In this document: positions 11,513 to 23,962 of the stretch, piece after piece
Layout of the letters: each line of letters opens with the position of its first letter
How positions within the stretch are numbered: the stretch's first letter is position 1
Program-made: the position numbers and the translations under genes
Assembly: GCA_019633425.1 (NCBI GenBank)
Contig: WSUB01000032.1
Coordinates: 62,001-126,000 of the forward strand
From: Tulasnella sp. 424
Lineage: Eukaryota > Basidiomycota > Agaricomycetes > Cantharellales > Tulasnellaceae
DNA length: 64,000 bases
Reading direction: 5' to 3'
The notes under the pieces: generated by a model
Database searches by the model: none
What the model saw: the letters and a program-made list of their open reading frames with translations, nothing else
Told to the model about the DNA's origin: nothing

Positions 11513-13809
11513 TTAGTTACGGCTCTCGCGGCTCACGTCACCATTTGAAGCCACCATCCGATCAATCAGTGAAAGCTCTCAGGGGTCCAAATCCTACTCA
11601 CCGTCCGAACAGCTTAACCTTCAACCAGTCACTCAACACCAACGTTCTGTTCCTCAACGAGACCAGCGACGAAACATATGCACTCCTCCAGAAGAGGAAA
11701 GTCGCGACACCGCCAGAGGCGAACTATACACGCACATCAGACAGTTAGAGTCAACCGCCCTACGATTCAGACCGCGCACAAATTACTCACGTTTCCGTTC
11801 ATGAAGGGTAAGTCGGCAATGGCCTTATTCGAGCCAATATACGTCAAGTTTCCCTGATGCCTGTAATGAAAGGGACGATCTTGCTAGCCTCATGGAGCTG
11901 CCTCACGACCGGTTCGATTTCCTCCGCGTTGTTCTATTCAACGGACTGTTCTTAGTACGACGTCCGGATTTCCGCTGGAAAAGAAGTGAATCGCGTACCC
12001 TGGTCTTATCCTCAAGCGTCTTTCCTGATGGCTGCAATGGAAAGGGCGGATCTTGCTAGCTTTGTGGAGCTGCTTCTGATAAATTCGATTTCCTCGGCGT
12101 TGTTCCAAGCATGGCGTCCGGCTTTCGGTTCGTAGAGAGACGTGACTGGCGTACCCTGGCTGTGCCCTCTGACCCCGCTGGCAACCCGCTGCGCTCTCCG
12201 CGCAGGTCCGCGAACTTCCTCTCGAGTTCTTCATTCTTGGCTGATTGATTGAGCAGACGGGCGAGGTATCAGCCTTGCTGAGTCGTTCCTTGAACTGTTG
12301 CTACGACGAAGCAGTGCACTACCACAAAACGTCAGCTTCAAACTGGAGCAATGATCCTTTGCGCGAGACCGCACGTACATGGCCAATCTCATAAACATCG
12401 TCAGGCCCGAAGTCTCAAACAATCATCCACCATCACCCTCCTCCTGTTCGTCTGCTGCTGCAGCAACCAAATCCCTCTCAACGGTCTACCAACGTTCCCC
12501 GCGGCCCACGCCAACAGTCCAGACGGAGTCTCCTCGAGCTGGCCTTATCGTTTTTGAAGACGACACTGTTGTCTTGGACCTCCTTGACCCTGGCCTTGGT
12601 AAGGACCTCGATGTTCAGCTCCTTGAACGTCGATTCGGTGTACTTGATCACTTCGCGGCCGAACACGGGTAAGAGGTCTGATACGGCTTCGACGAGGGTG
12701 ACTTTGAGCTTGTCAGCGAGTTCGGGGTACCAGGAACACGGTTCGTTCTTGATCAAGTCGTATAGTTCGCTGAGAATTCGACGCTTGTGGGACCGTCGCC
12801 CACGGTGACTAACGCACAAGACGTTTAGTTGAACACATGAAGGCCTTTAGGTTCGTTACGGCACGCCCACCTACTCATGTGCATTAAGCGATCGACTTCT
12901 TCCCCGCTTTGGTCGAGGAATGCAGGGGACTCCGTGCAGTGCATAACGCGTGCGCGGAACTCCTCCGCGTCGGGAAGTTTCTTCAACAAGTATGGATGCT
13001 ATATACGAAGAATGCCTATAGGCGAAGAGGAAGATGTCACAGTCAGTTACCACGATTCGCAACGCTTAAGATCGTCTCGCCGCCCTTACCTCCCTGACAC
13101 CGAAAACACCAAACCTCTAGGAATTGTCGCCCACGGCATAGACCAAACTCCCGTAAAAAATCATCAGGCTGTTGACTTCTCCTTGATTTATGAGAAGTCT
13201 GCGAGTGTGACTTGTTCGTTGTGAAGGGCGGCTTTGGGAACTTCAGCTACATAGGTGGATACTCGGCGTGCTTTGTGTCCGGCGACGTAGCGAGGCATTG
13301 GAACGGCCCCCAAGAGTTCCAACTGCGAGTGATAGAAGGGGGTTCTGTGGCGTGACGAGGACCGAAGATGCGTGCGGTGAGTCCCCTTCGAGATTGAAGG
13401 CAGATTAGAGAATTGTAGATTGGACTGAGCGAATGAAACGATCGGGAAGACCCACGAACCTGCAATCCGACCCTCCGTATCCGTGTTCTTCAGCGTGCTC
13501 GTACCAGCCCATCTGCTCCCGAGGACCTTCTTGTCCTCCTTGAAAGGCGTTTGCTATGCCGGTGGGTGAGTTTCGGTTGGTCGCAAAGTAAATGAGCGTT
13601 GTGGTTGTGCTTAGGACGCTGCCCAAGGTGGCCCGATCGGATGTGTTCAGCGCTCTATGTCATCGTGGTGATTTTGTGGTGGCATCTTGAGTCTCGATAG
13701 CGCAACAGGCTGTGAATATGCCTGAGGAGGAAGCGGCGAAAGGTCGCGGTTCGCGGCAACACCTTGTGGGCAAATGAGGCAAGCGTGCTCTCCCAGCCAT
13801 CGAGGACAT
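11513..13809 (-). pseudogene. NDE-psi4: type II NADH dehydrogenase, nearly full length
   Basis: The longest NDE relic. From the 5' end (right): a possible mitochondrial presequence starting near 13,809 or 13,800 (MAGRARLPHLPTRCC), STTTTLIYFATN (about 13,590), and the region equivalent to the GSGWAG fold, heavily altered. Next come YPELADKLKVTLVEA, LLPVFGREVIKYTEST, EVLTKARVKEVQDN (about 12,590-12,740) and a C-terminal exon GVATFLFWRSAYVSSL plus KVKLFGR that is perfectly readable at about 11,600-11,715. The reading frame shifts at least after FKNDK (about 12,540) and in the N-terminal domain, and the acceptor before the final DVSRE-like exon is lost. Diverges from KT3. Confidence 0.8.
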
Positions 13810-15216
13810 CAGAGAATTCAACAACGATTCGATTTCTGTTGCATGATCGACTGGCCCGGCATTGGTTGTACTGTAGAGAGATGGAAGGTGTTGGGGGCAT
13901 TCAAGCAAAAATGGCTCAGGCACGCCCAGCCTTCCAACTGATGACGTAACGATCCAGCTGAACTCAGGGTCTTGAAGGCTCTCCAGCCTGACGCCAAGTG
14001 TCTCGGAGCTGCTGTCATATCCCCCTCTTCACCTCCCACCAGCACTCTTCCTACAATTCCCAAAGTAGCCATTTTCTCCACAAAACTACCTTTACCTCTT
14101 TTCCTTCCTCTGGCGGTGGAGCTGGAGCTGAGCAAATTCTACTCTAAGGGACTTTGATCTCTTGTGTCGGGCGTATCGGCTCAATGGATTCAACCCCCTT
14201 CCAGTTGGTAGTTACTGGTTTGCTTCCCTCGCCCCAGCGCGACCATCATCATCACCACTACCGCGTCCGTAACTCCACGCTGAGAGACGCAAGACCATCA
14301 GATAGATTGGATTAACGTTTCAAAGATCCTGGCACCGCGAGACATGTACTCTCCCGCTTTAACCTAAGCTCCTCAATTGGACAAACCGTATTTGAGCTTC
14401 GGCGTTTGATCAATCTCTTCGACCATATCAGTGCAGTTAAACGTACTAAACTTGTACGTATATTTCTTGCACGGCATACGTGTCTCGATTACACCCGGCC
14501 AACTACTCACCGAACATATCAAACGAGATACCCAACCATGCAAACCACCATTCGCCAAATCTAGCTTCACCCTGATGACAGAGACCAAGTTCGATTTTAA
14601 TCTTTTGTTAGTACGAACCTTCCCCGCCGACCTCCCAGTTACGCTAAACACGCTGAAAAGTGGGTTAGCTGTCCAGGGGTACTGAGATGATGTGGGCTAC
14701 GCTGATTGATTCTAAGCATGCAATCGATTGTTGCTTTGCAGCACACGTGTAAGCATGGGGGTGTGCACTGAGGCCGCGCGTTCACTTTGCAATCCGGGTC
14801 GACCCTACTTCTCCGAAGGAGAGAGCCCAGGATATGAAACTCAGTAGCAAGTACTGCGTTCACAGGTCGGATCGACTAGGGACTTTAGGGAGACCGAAAG
14901 AGCTAGTTCGTGAAAGCGAATCAAAGGGCTCATGGTTGGACAACGTTATGTGATGTGGTGGCGGTGCAACGAACATTCCAAGAGAGAAAAGGCCTCGAAA
15001 GTGCCCATGACTGTTGCACACTTCCTTCGCCTCGAGGCAAGAGGGCACAGGGGAGAGCTGTACGAGCGCGGTTCACGAGTGGCTTCCTGTGTTTTAAAAG
15101 ACCCTCAGATTCACCGCTCCTCGTACCACCTCCTATCGCTTCAATACCCCCAGCGAACCCCTAACCCGACCGTCGACTCATCTAATCTCTAATCCTTCTT
15201 ACCTTACATTCGTCTG
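13810..15216. promoter_or_regulatory. Divergent NDE/KT3 intergenic region, type III
   Basis: About 1.4 kb, matched by 35,271-36,778 (before KT7), by 31,529-32,297 inverted (before KT6) and by 26,830-27,170 inverted. It contains TGACGTAA at 13,942-13,949, a CT-rich block at about 14,025-14,110, a central stretch of unknown nature with CACCGAACATATCAAACGAG (about 14,508-14,527), and a second CT-rich block before the KT3 ATG. No intact conserved open frame was found. It is longer than the type I and II regions, so it may hold an additional regulatory insert. Confidence 0.4.
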
Positions 15217-17833
15217 ATGCAAGTGGACCAAAAGGACGACGCCGACCGTCGTGGTTCGCAAGGGACCAATCCAGGCGATTCTGGCAGTCCGTCCCAGCCA
15301 CTGGCAAGCAGCAAATTAGTACGTTCCACCCGAATCACAAAGAGTCGTCATAAACGCTCACCGTAGCACGTTTCTACGTAGAGGGATAAACTCCAGAAAT
15401 TTGCGGAATGGCGAATCGATCCGTCCTCCATCGAATTCCTAGCAGACGGCCCGGAGTTTCGCGGAGGATTTGCGACGATTTCACGGGCGTTTTTGGTTTC
15501 CACTTCCTCGTCGGAAAGTAGAGCGGACGATTCAGCTCAATCCGGTAGCGAGAACGAGTCTGATGGTGAAACGCCCAAGCGAGAGGTCTGTTCCAATGAG
15601 ACTCACTTTGTTTCTGACACAAGCCATTGACCGAGCTGGCTTCCATCTGTTAGGCCATAGCGGTAAAGAAACTGAAGATCGAGAATGGGAAGGACAAAGA
15701 GCGAATATTGGGGGTGAGAATGCGGTATCCCACCGCGTCGGGCTCTCGCACAGCGCTAAATCATCTCATTGCAGTTGGCACTCAGGGAAGCGGGATTCTT
15801 GGCCGAGCTTTCTCATGAAAACGTCATCAAGCTTGAAGGATTTGTTGAAGATCTGTCCGTGGATAGAGTCTGGCTGGTCTTTCCCTGGGCGGACAACGGG
15901 AATTTAAAGGACTTTGTGGCCTCAGCCAACTGGGAAATACCGGAACGAATATGGCTGGTAAGATCAGGACGCTATTCTTGATGGCGCCCTCTGAGAAACC
16001 GTATTATAGATAGACGATGTGGCCGGAGGAGTGGAGTACCTTCATACACAGAATCCGCCGATCTACCATGGCGACCTCAAATCTGTGCGTCCGGAGGTTA
16101 CTGTGATATGGACACCTGGAGCTGAACTCCGTACTGCGTAGGCTAACGTGTTGGTGAACTCAAAGTACCGTGCCGTCATCACGGACTTCGGTTCCGCTCG
16201 TCGTCTCACAAAAAAGGACCCTCCTGTGCGACTCGCGAAAAGCAAAAACGGCGCGCTGCCAGCGCTGTCACTCGAGACGGAGTTTTGTGAAGCCACTAAT
16301 ACCGTGACACTGAAGGGGAATCAATTTACGCTTCGCTGGGCTGCCCCGGAGCTGCTCATGGAAGATGAACCTGGCATGGAACCTGGTCTATGGAGTGATA
16401 TCTGGTCATTGGGCTGGATATTTTACGAGGTATACCAAAATCCGGATATTGTTCTCAGCAAAAGCTTATCATCAACGCTAAAAATAGGTCATGACGGGTG
16501 CCATTCCGTTTCAAAATGTCAAAAAGGACTCCGTTGTAGTCATATGCGTCATTCAAGGGAACCTCCCATCAGTCGCTGATCACGCCAGCATGGTGTTGGT
16601 CCGGGCACTTTACTCGCACATGATCACGTGTTGGAGCATCGATCCCAGCAAGCGGCCAACAGCTGAGGATTGCAGAAGATTGATGGATTGGATGGTAGGT
16701 GGTGCCGGCTTTTGGGTAATTTGAACGCAACTTGACCTGGTGTCATATAGCCAATGATTGTTCCCGATCCACGGCGGGCCTTAAATGCGTTGAATACCCA
16801 AGCTCGCTCTCCTAAACTTCTTGTGGAACTGGGGAACATGCATCTAGATCAAAATGACTATGTCAACGCGTCGAAATTGTACTCCAAAGCTTCGACCATC
16901 TGCACAGAGACGGCTGACAATGAAGGAAAAGCCGAAGCTCTCTTTGGTCTGGCCACGATTCATAAGCTTCAAAACAATTACAGTGAGGCCGCTACATTCT
17001 ACTCCGAGGTCGTCCAAATCTGCTCCGACACCGGCGACAGGCAAGGAAGAGCCGACGGTCTGTGGGGGCTTGCCGATGTGCATCAGCTTCAAGACGAGTA
17101 CAGCGAAGCCATTCCACTCTACTCCGAAGTCGTCCAAATTTGCACCAAAATCGGCGACAAGAAAGGGAGAGCCGACGCTTTACGTGGGCTTGCTCAAGTG
17201 CATCGACTTCGAGGCCAGAACAGCCAAGCCGTCCCGCTCTACTCCGAAGCCAGCCAAATCTGCACCGACATTGGCGATGGACGAGGAAGAGCTGACAGCT
17301 TGCGTGGTCTTGCCCATGTGCATGTGGCCCAAGACGAGTACAGCAAAGCAGCTCCACTCTTCTCCGAGGCCGCCCAAATCTGCACCGACATCGGCGAGAG
17401 ACATGGAAGAGCTGAGGCTCTGTGGGGTCTTGCCGAAGTGCATCGGCTTCAAGATGAGTACAGCAAAGCTACCTCGCTCTACTCCGAAGTCGTCCAAATC
17501 TGCGCCGAAATCGGCAACAGACAAAAGAGAGCTGATGCTTTGTGGGGTCTTGCTGAGGTGCATCGGAGTCAAGATGAGTACAGCGAAGCCGTCCCGCTCT
17601 ACTCCGAAGTCATACAAATCTGCACCGACATCAACGACAGACGAGGAAGAGCCGAGGCTCTGATGGGCCTTGCCGAGGTCCACCGCGAACAGGATCAGCA
17701 TGAAGACGCAATACGACTTTACGAACAAGCCGCTGGAATTTTTGAAGAAATTGGAAGTGTTCGGGATGCGGAGATGGCACTAAACGGCGCCGCGTGCTCC
17801 CGTCAGCAACTCGAACCCGCGGAGGCGGAATGA
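15217..17833 (+). CDS. KT3: non-RD kinase-TPR fusion with eight repeats (733 aa)
   Basis: Intact. Exons: 15217-15318, 15382-15585, 15654-15713, 15775-15957, 16010-16084, 16142-16429, 16488-16694, 16751-17833. Same architecture as KT2: EFRGGFATI loop, AIAVKKLK, helix-C glutamate in LALREAGFL, YHGDLKS, TDFGSARRL, WAAPELL, DIWSLGWIFYEV and KRPTAEDCR. Exon 6 has the four-residue activation-loop insertion PGME. The last exon is the longest of the family, with eight 40-residue TPR units that are highly similar to each other, notably LWGLAEVHRLQDEYSKA and LWGLAEVHRSQDEYSEA. This points to recent internal duplication. Intron 7 has a normal GT donor (GTAGGT). Confidence 0.88.
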
Positions 17834-18671
17834 TGTTTCGTCGAGACATTCTGAGATCGACAGAGCTTCGGTCCCCGATACCCGACTGTAGTTGTGTAAT
17901 GCACGTTTCTGTAAAAGTGAGCTATGTATCCTTTTTACTAAGAATCTGCTAATTCTTTCCGCTTGTATCTTGTTCATACGACGCATTCGGATCGATTAGT
18001 AATATACTGTTGTCCGAAAGTCCTGTAGCATGGACCTATCTCACCGTTTTCCTCTCGTCTAGATGAGTCCGAGTTCGCTGGAGCCGCTGCCAAGCGATAT
18101 CTCTTAGGCTGTGAAGTGTATCGTACGTTCGAGTATGCAGGCTTGTCGACTCACGTACCTTGGAGTCGAAGTTGAGCTGAACGAGAAACATTTGAACGAT
18201 TGTCACCATACGCACTATTCCACGGTAATGCGACCGGGATCTTCGACATTGTTTCGTTTAGCGTGTCCTTGCATGACTGGGGTGTATTGGATCCCGTCGA
18301 CCCAAACAAGACGCTTTCTTCCGGATTAGGCCAAAGGATGTTGCACGGATGCTCAAATCGACTTTACATATGCTGATATTATCATGCGTGAGCATAAAGC
18401 GCGCAGAAAAAAAGAGAAGAGCTAAGCAGGCTGGAGCAGTAGTAGAGTTCCGGAGAAAAAAGGGACATGCAGGGAACGTATGTGGACGGCCAACAAGAGC
18501 AAGTTTGATAGAGAGAGCAAACGAAGAAGAAAAATGAAGAAAATAGGACGGGAAGGGAGCGAAAACGAAGTATATTGTCTGTTGGATGAGATGAAATGGC
18601 AAAGAACGCGCACCGTAGAGTAGATAAAATAGCAGCCTTGAAGATTTCGGGCGGTTTGATACCTTGGAGAA
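17834..18671. repeat. F-repeat copy 3 (3' flank of KT3)
   Basis: Homologous to the other KT 3' flanks. It keeps the best version of the relic peptide (DAQIDFTYADIIMREH at about 18,348-18,395), followed by KARRKK and then frame loss. The block at 18,141-18,165 (GCTTGT, CGACTCACG, TACCTTGGAGTCG) is the intact form of the site that is split by the 14.86 kb insertion at 44,952. A purine-rich tract lies at about 18,505-18,565. Confidence 0.65.
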
Positions 18672-19100
18672 TCAGTTACGGCTTTCGTGGCTCACGTCAC
18701 TGTTAAGAGCACCAGCCAGTCAATACTTAAACGCTCTTAAGAATCCCAAATCGTACTCACTGTCCGAACGGGTTAACCTCCAAAACACTGACGTTCTGTT
18801 CCTTAACGAGAATAGCGACGAAACGCATGCACTCCTCCAGAAGAGGAAAGTCGCGACACCATTAGAGACGAACTATTCACACACATAAAACAGTTAAGGT
18901 CAGCCCCCCTACTATCCAGACCGCGCACAGATTACTCACATTTCCGATCATGAAGGGTAAATCGGCAATGGCTTTATCTGAACGAATGTAGGCAGAGGTT
19001 TCCTGATGGCTGTAATGGAAAGGACGGAGCTTGCTAGTGAGCCGCAGAGTACATGACGTGGCGTTCGTGCCAAGCGTGGTGACCAAGGTGACCCGACCGA
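18672..19100 (-). pseudogene. NDE-psi5: C-terminal exons joined to an N-terminal remnant
   Basis: Two ends of an NDE gene with the middle deleted. At 18,745-18,860 the minus strand reads GVATFLFWRSACVSSLFSL, then KVNPFGQ-like sequence, the typical C-terminal exon. At about 18,930-19,010 it reads PFHYSHQETSAYI and AIADLPFM, the penultimate exon. At about 19,030 this is joined abruptly to sequence matching the 5' end of NDE-psi1 (positions about 620-705). The Rossmann folds and FAD and NADH sites are all missing. Confidence 0.75.
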
Positions 19101-19932
19101 ACGTGGTCAGAGCTCGAGGCCATCGTGGTGAATTTGAATTGGCATGCTAGGGTTCAATAGCGTGAAATATCTGAGACGTCGTGAATAGCCTTGAGGAGGT
19201 GGATGATCCAACCAGCAAGGTTCGAGCCAGCGGCCTACGAGCGGCTGTATTGAGAGTCCTCCTTGCAGATGTTCAAGATTGTGGACCATGTCGTCAAGCA
19301 CTTGCTGTCATGCCTGACTCTCGACGCACCTAAGGTTGCCTGTTGGGGAAGAGATTGGGATTGAGGGAAAGGAGAGGAAATGACAAGCGTTAGGGAGCAG
19401 GTTGCAGACAAAAGTGGAATCTTTTGAACTCGAGTGATAATGACGGCGTTTGTTGTTCACGTGCGCTCCAACTACATGAGTTTCCTGGACTAGGTATGGT
19501 CTAACCTGAGAGGCCAAGTAACTAAGTATGGCTGAGGATCCAGTGGCAGTGGACGGAATGATAGACGGGAACCAGAGGGAGTGACGTAAGCATGCGGCTG
19601 TACAAGCTGTGCCTGAACGCCCTGGGTTGACAACCTCCCTAAAGACTCAACGAGCCGCACTGTCGTAGTATCTTGTCTTCAACACCGGACCGCGAGCCGA
19701 CGTGATGACGTGCAGCGACTATTCCAAGACATAAAAAGCGTTCATGACTATTATTACTTCGTCTGGGCACGGAGAATGCGCGGTACTAGCGGGGTTCGCA
19801 GATGTGTCGGGCTTCCGCGTGTTTTCCCCGAGTCACCACCCCGTCCCTGAAACCTCCTTTCGCTTCCCTAGCTCCCCCTTACTCGACCATCGACTCATCT
19901 AATCGTCAATCCCTCTGACGCTTACCCATCTG
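19101..19932. promoter_or_regulatory. Divergent intergenic region before KT4, type I
   Basis: Near copy of 706-1519. TGACGTAA lies at 19,582-19,589, about 350 nt before the KT4 ATG, and the pyrimidine-rich stretch precedes the start as in KT1. Small indels relative to the KT1 copy break the open frames seen there, supporting non-coding status. Confidence 0.45.
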
Positions 19933-22281
19933 ATGCAAGTCGACAATAACGACGACGCTAAACACCGTAGTTCCCAACCGTCCGACCCAGGCGATTCGGG
20001 CAGTACGTCCCAGCCGAGCAGCAAATTAGTACGTCCCACCCGAATCACGAAGAGTTAGCATAAGCGCCCACCGACACTCGTTGCCATGTATACTAGCGGG
20101 ATAAACTCCAGAAACTTGCAGAATGGCGAATTGATCCAGCTTCGATCGAGTTTCAAGAACACGCCCCCGAGTTTCGTGGAGGACATGCAACGGTTTCACA
20201 AGCGTTCTTGGTTTCTACCAACGGTTCTGGGAGTATCGTGGACAATCCAGCAGATATCTCAGGCGATACAAAGTCTGGTGGTGGAATCCCCGACCGAAAG
20301 GTCAGTACCAATCCGACTTACAGTATCTCCTACACGAGTTGCTAAGTTCCGCATACTAGGCCGTAGCGGTAAAACGGCTGAATATCGAGGATGGAAAGGA
20401 CAAAGAACGAATATTGGGGGTAAGAACAAATTATCCCATTGCGTCGGGCTTTCGAACTGCGCTAACTCCTCTCAGTTGGCACTTAGGGAAGCGGGGTTTT
20501 TAACCGAACTTAATCACAAAAACGTCATCAGGCTTGAAGGATTTGTTGAAGATCTGTCCGGTAACAGGGTCTGGCTGGTCTTTCCCTGGGCAACCGACGG
20601 GAATTTGAAGGACTTTGTGGCTTCAGCCAATTGGGAGATTCCGGAGCGAATTTGGCTGGTAAGGTCAGAACACTATCCTTCGACTCACATCTAAGATACC
20701 ATGCCACAGATTAATGACGTGGCGAGAGGAGTAGAGTACCTTCATAATCGTGATCCGCCGATTTACCATGGTGACCTCAAATCGGTGGGTCCGAACGTTC
20801 CTGTCATGTGACACTTGTGACGAGCTCAACTCCGCGCGGTGCAGGCCAACGTGTTGGTGAACCCAGAACATCGCGCCGTCATCACCGACTTTGGTTCCGC
20901 CCGTCGCCTCGCAAAAAAAGATCCTCCCCTGCAACCCGAAAAAAAGGACAACGGAGCGCAGCTAGCACTGGTGCTCGAGACGGAATTTTGTGAAGCCACG
21001 AATACCATGACCCTTACGGGCAATCAATTTACGCTACGCTGGGCTGCTCCAGAGTTGCTGAAGGATGACGAACCTGGCCTGTGGAGCGATATTTGGGCAC
21101 TGGGTTGGATATTTTACGAGGTATATCACAACCTGGATATTGAGCTCAACAGAGGCTTACAGTCAACGCTGGGATAGGTTATGACAAACTCAATTCCGTT
21201 TCAAAACGTCCAAAAGGACTCCGCAGTTTTTGTACGCGTCATTCAGGGGAACCTCCCATCCGTCGCCGACCACGCCAGCATGGTGTTGATGCGGGCGCTT
21301 TACTCGCTAATGATCACGTGTTGGAACATCGATCCCAGCAAGCGGCCGACAGCTGAGGATTGTAGAAAGTCCGTGAATTGGATGGCGAGTGGTCCTGGCT
21401 GTTGGGACCTGAACGTAATTTGACTTGTCGGCAAATAGCCCAAGGTTATTCCGGCTAGGCGGCAGGGCGCAAATATGCCGGTGTCGCGAACTCGCTCTCC
21501 GGAACTTCTTATCGAAATGGGAGAAATGCATAGACTTCAGAACGACTATATCAACGCGACAAAACTTCTCACTGAAGCCTTGAGCATATGTACGGACACC
21601 GCCAACAATCCCGCAAAAGCGGATGCTCTCTTTAGTCTCGCTGAAGTGAATCGCGGTCAATACAATTACAACGAGGCCATGGCGCTCTATTCTGAGGCCG
21701 CCCAACTCTATACCGACATCGGCAGCAAACAGGGAAGCGCCTACGCTCTGTTGGGTCTTGCTGAGATGCATCGGGTTCAGGACAAGTACAGCGAAGCCAT
21801 AACGTTCTTCTCCGAGGTTGTCCAAATCTGCACCGAAATCGGCGACGAAAAGAAGAAAGCCGACGCTCTGTGGGGCCTTGCTGAGGTGCATCGGCTTCAA
21901 GACGAGTACGGCGAAGCCATCCCACTCTTCTCCGAAGTCGTCCAAATCTGCACCAAAATCGGCGACAAATCTGGAAGAGCCGACGCTCTATGGGGTCTCG
22001 CTGAGGTGCATCGGCTTCAAAAGCAGTACAGTCAGGCACTTCAGCTTTTCTCCGAAACCCTGCAAATTCGTATCGAAATTGGCGACAGAAACGGAAGAGC
22101 CTGGGCTTTGTGGAGCCTTGCCGACGTCAATCGCGACCAGGATCAGCACGAAGATGCAAGACGCCGTTATGAACAAGCTGCTGGAGTCTTTGAAGAAATC
22201 GGAAATACTCGAGATGCAGCACGCGCATTAAAAGACGCCGCTAGTTCCCGTCAAAAACTCAAAGCGGTGGAGGCAGAATGA
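19933..22281 (+). CDS. KT4: non-RD kinase-TPR fusion (647 aa)
   Basis: Intact sister of KT1. Exons: 19933-20028, 20097-20300, 20360-20419, 20476-20658, 20710-20784, 20845-21120, 21178-21384, 21439-22281. The kinase motifs are complete: EFRGGHATV, AVAVKRL, LALREAGFL, YHGDLKS, TDFGSARRL, WAAPELL, DIWALG, KRPTAEDCR. Exon 6 lacks the PGME insertion (92 codons). Six TPR units follow. Intron 7 uses a GC donor (ATG/GCGAGT). Exon 4 has four A residues where KT1 has five, so this copy is the template that shows KT1 is frameshifted. The leader (exon 1) is identical in protein sequence to KT1. Confidence 0.87.
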
Positions 22282-22600
22282 CGTTTCGCCGTGACAAATC
22301 GAGATCGAGCGAGATTCGGTTCTTGATACTCGTGTCCCGAATGTATTTCGCGTTATCCATGTTTCCGTACAAGACTGTGAGCCATGTGGCATGTATCCAT
22401 TTGACTGAAATTCTGGTACTCCTTCTCGCTTGTATCTTGTTCATGCGACGCATTCGAACCGATTAGTAATATCATGTCGTCTGAAAGCCCTGTATCATGC
22501 CACTTATGCCATCGTTATCTGCTCGGCTGAATGAGTCCAGGTCGGATGGAACTGCTACCTAGCAACGTCGCTTGGGGGTATGAAGCGGACCGCATGCGCA
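22282..22600. repeat. F-repeat copy 4, truncated, between KT4 and KT5
   Basis: Only the first about 300 nt of the KT 3' flank. At about 22,595-22,603 the flank is joined directly to KT exon 4 sequence (GGATTTGTTGAA), so the rest of the flank, the NDE gene, the promoter region and KT5 exons 1-3 are all missing. Confidence 0.7.
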
Positions 22601-23962
22601 TCAGAGGATTTGTTGAAAAACTGTCGGAGGATAGGGTCTGGCTGGTCTTCCCCTGGGCAGCCTACGGGGATTTAAAGGACTTCGTTGCGTTGGAGGAATG
22701 GGAAATCCCCGAACAAGTCTGCCTGGTAAGATCAGAACAAAGCACTTTGGGCCGTTCGCTGAGAAGCCATACCCCAGATAAACGACGTCACGAAAGGAGT
22801 TGAATACCTTCATAGTCGGGATCCGCCGATCTACCACGGCGACCTCAAATCGGTGGGTCAGGATGTTACAGTGAGATGACCTTTGACAAGCTTAACTACG
22901 CTGCGTAGGCCAATGTGTTGGTATTTTTGAAGTGCCGGGCAGTCATAACGGACTTCGGCTCTGCCCGTCGTGTCGTGAAAATGAATCCAACCGCGCAACC
23001 TTACCAAAGCGAGAATTAAGGGCAGCCAGCAATGTTACTCGAGACCAAATTCTGTGAAGCCACCGATACTGTAACACTGACGGCAATCAATATACACTCC
23101 ACTGGGCTGCTCCCGAGCTGCTCATGGGCGACGAACCCAACCCGTGGAGCGATATCTGGGCATTAGGCTGGATAATCTATTAGGTACGGCAAGACTCGGA
23201 AGTTGTACCCGCCAAAAGCTAACAATTGACACTAAAATAGGTCATGACAAATGCCATCCCATTCCAGAATGTTCAAGACGACTCGATGGTTGTTGAGCAC
23301 GTCATTCACGGAGACGTCCCATGTGTCGCTGATCATGTCCGCATGGGATTGATCCGGGAACTTTACTCGTTAATGATCACCTGCTGGAGTATCAATCCCA
23401 GCAAGCGGCCAACAGTTGAGGATTGTAGGAATTCAATGAGTTGGATGGCAAGTGGTGCTGGGTTTTGGTCTTTTGGAATGTGATTTGACCTGTTGTCACA
23501 CAGCCTATGGCTATTCCGGATCGACAGCAGGCCGCAAATACGTCAGGTTCCCGAGCTCGCTCTGCTCGACTTCTGAATAGGCTGGGATGGCTGCATAAAG
23601 TTCAGAATGACTATACCAACGCGTCAACGCTTCTTACAGAAGCCTTGAGCATCTGCACAGAGCTCTGTGTGGTCTCGCCGAGGTGCATGCATCGTCTTCA
23701 AAAGCAGTACAGGCAGGCCGCTCAGCTTCTCTCCGAAGCTTTGCAAATTCGTACCGACATTGGCAGCAGAGACGGAAGAGCCTGGACTCTGATGTCCCTT
23801 GGAGACCTCCATCGCGACCAAGATCAGCACGAAGCCGCAATACCCCTTTACGAACAGGCCGCTGGAATCGTTGAAGAAATCCAAAATACTCGAAATGCAG
23901 AGAAGGCAAGATACCGCGCTGCCCGCTCTCGTGAGCTACTCAAACTAGGGGAGGCAGAATGA
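22601..23962 (+). pseudogene. KT5: 5'-truncated, degenerate kinase-TPR copy
   Basis: Starts inside exon 4 (GFVEKLSEDRVWLVFPW) and keeps exon 5 (22778-22852, YHGDLKS), exon 6 (from 22909), exon 7 (23241-23447) and exon 8 (23504-23962). It lacks the nucleotide loop, the beta-3 lysine and helix C. Exon 6 has an in-frame TAA at 23017-23019, a one-base loss in the LTGNQ region (about 23,086), and TAG in place of the last GAG before intron 6. The TPR exon has lost about three repeats, leaving three, with a scrambled joint around 23,650-23,700. Intron 7 has a GC donor (GCAAGT). An open frame starting in the flank (22,531) runs into exon 4, but nothing suggests it is used. Confidence 0.85.

Noticed and set aside
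13818..14135. 105-codon minus-strand open frame before KT3, with a similar one at 35,402-35,674
   Set aside because: The frames do not stay aligned between the two copies, and the region is CT-rich promoter-type sequence.
16854..17663. Plus-strand 269-codon frame overlapping the KT3 TPR exon
   Set aside because: Shifted frame of the same tandem repeat. The TPR frame is the one that continues the spliced kinase and shows protein conservation.
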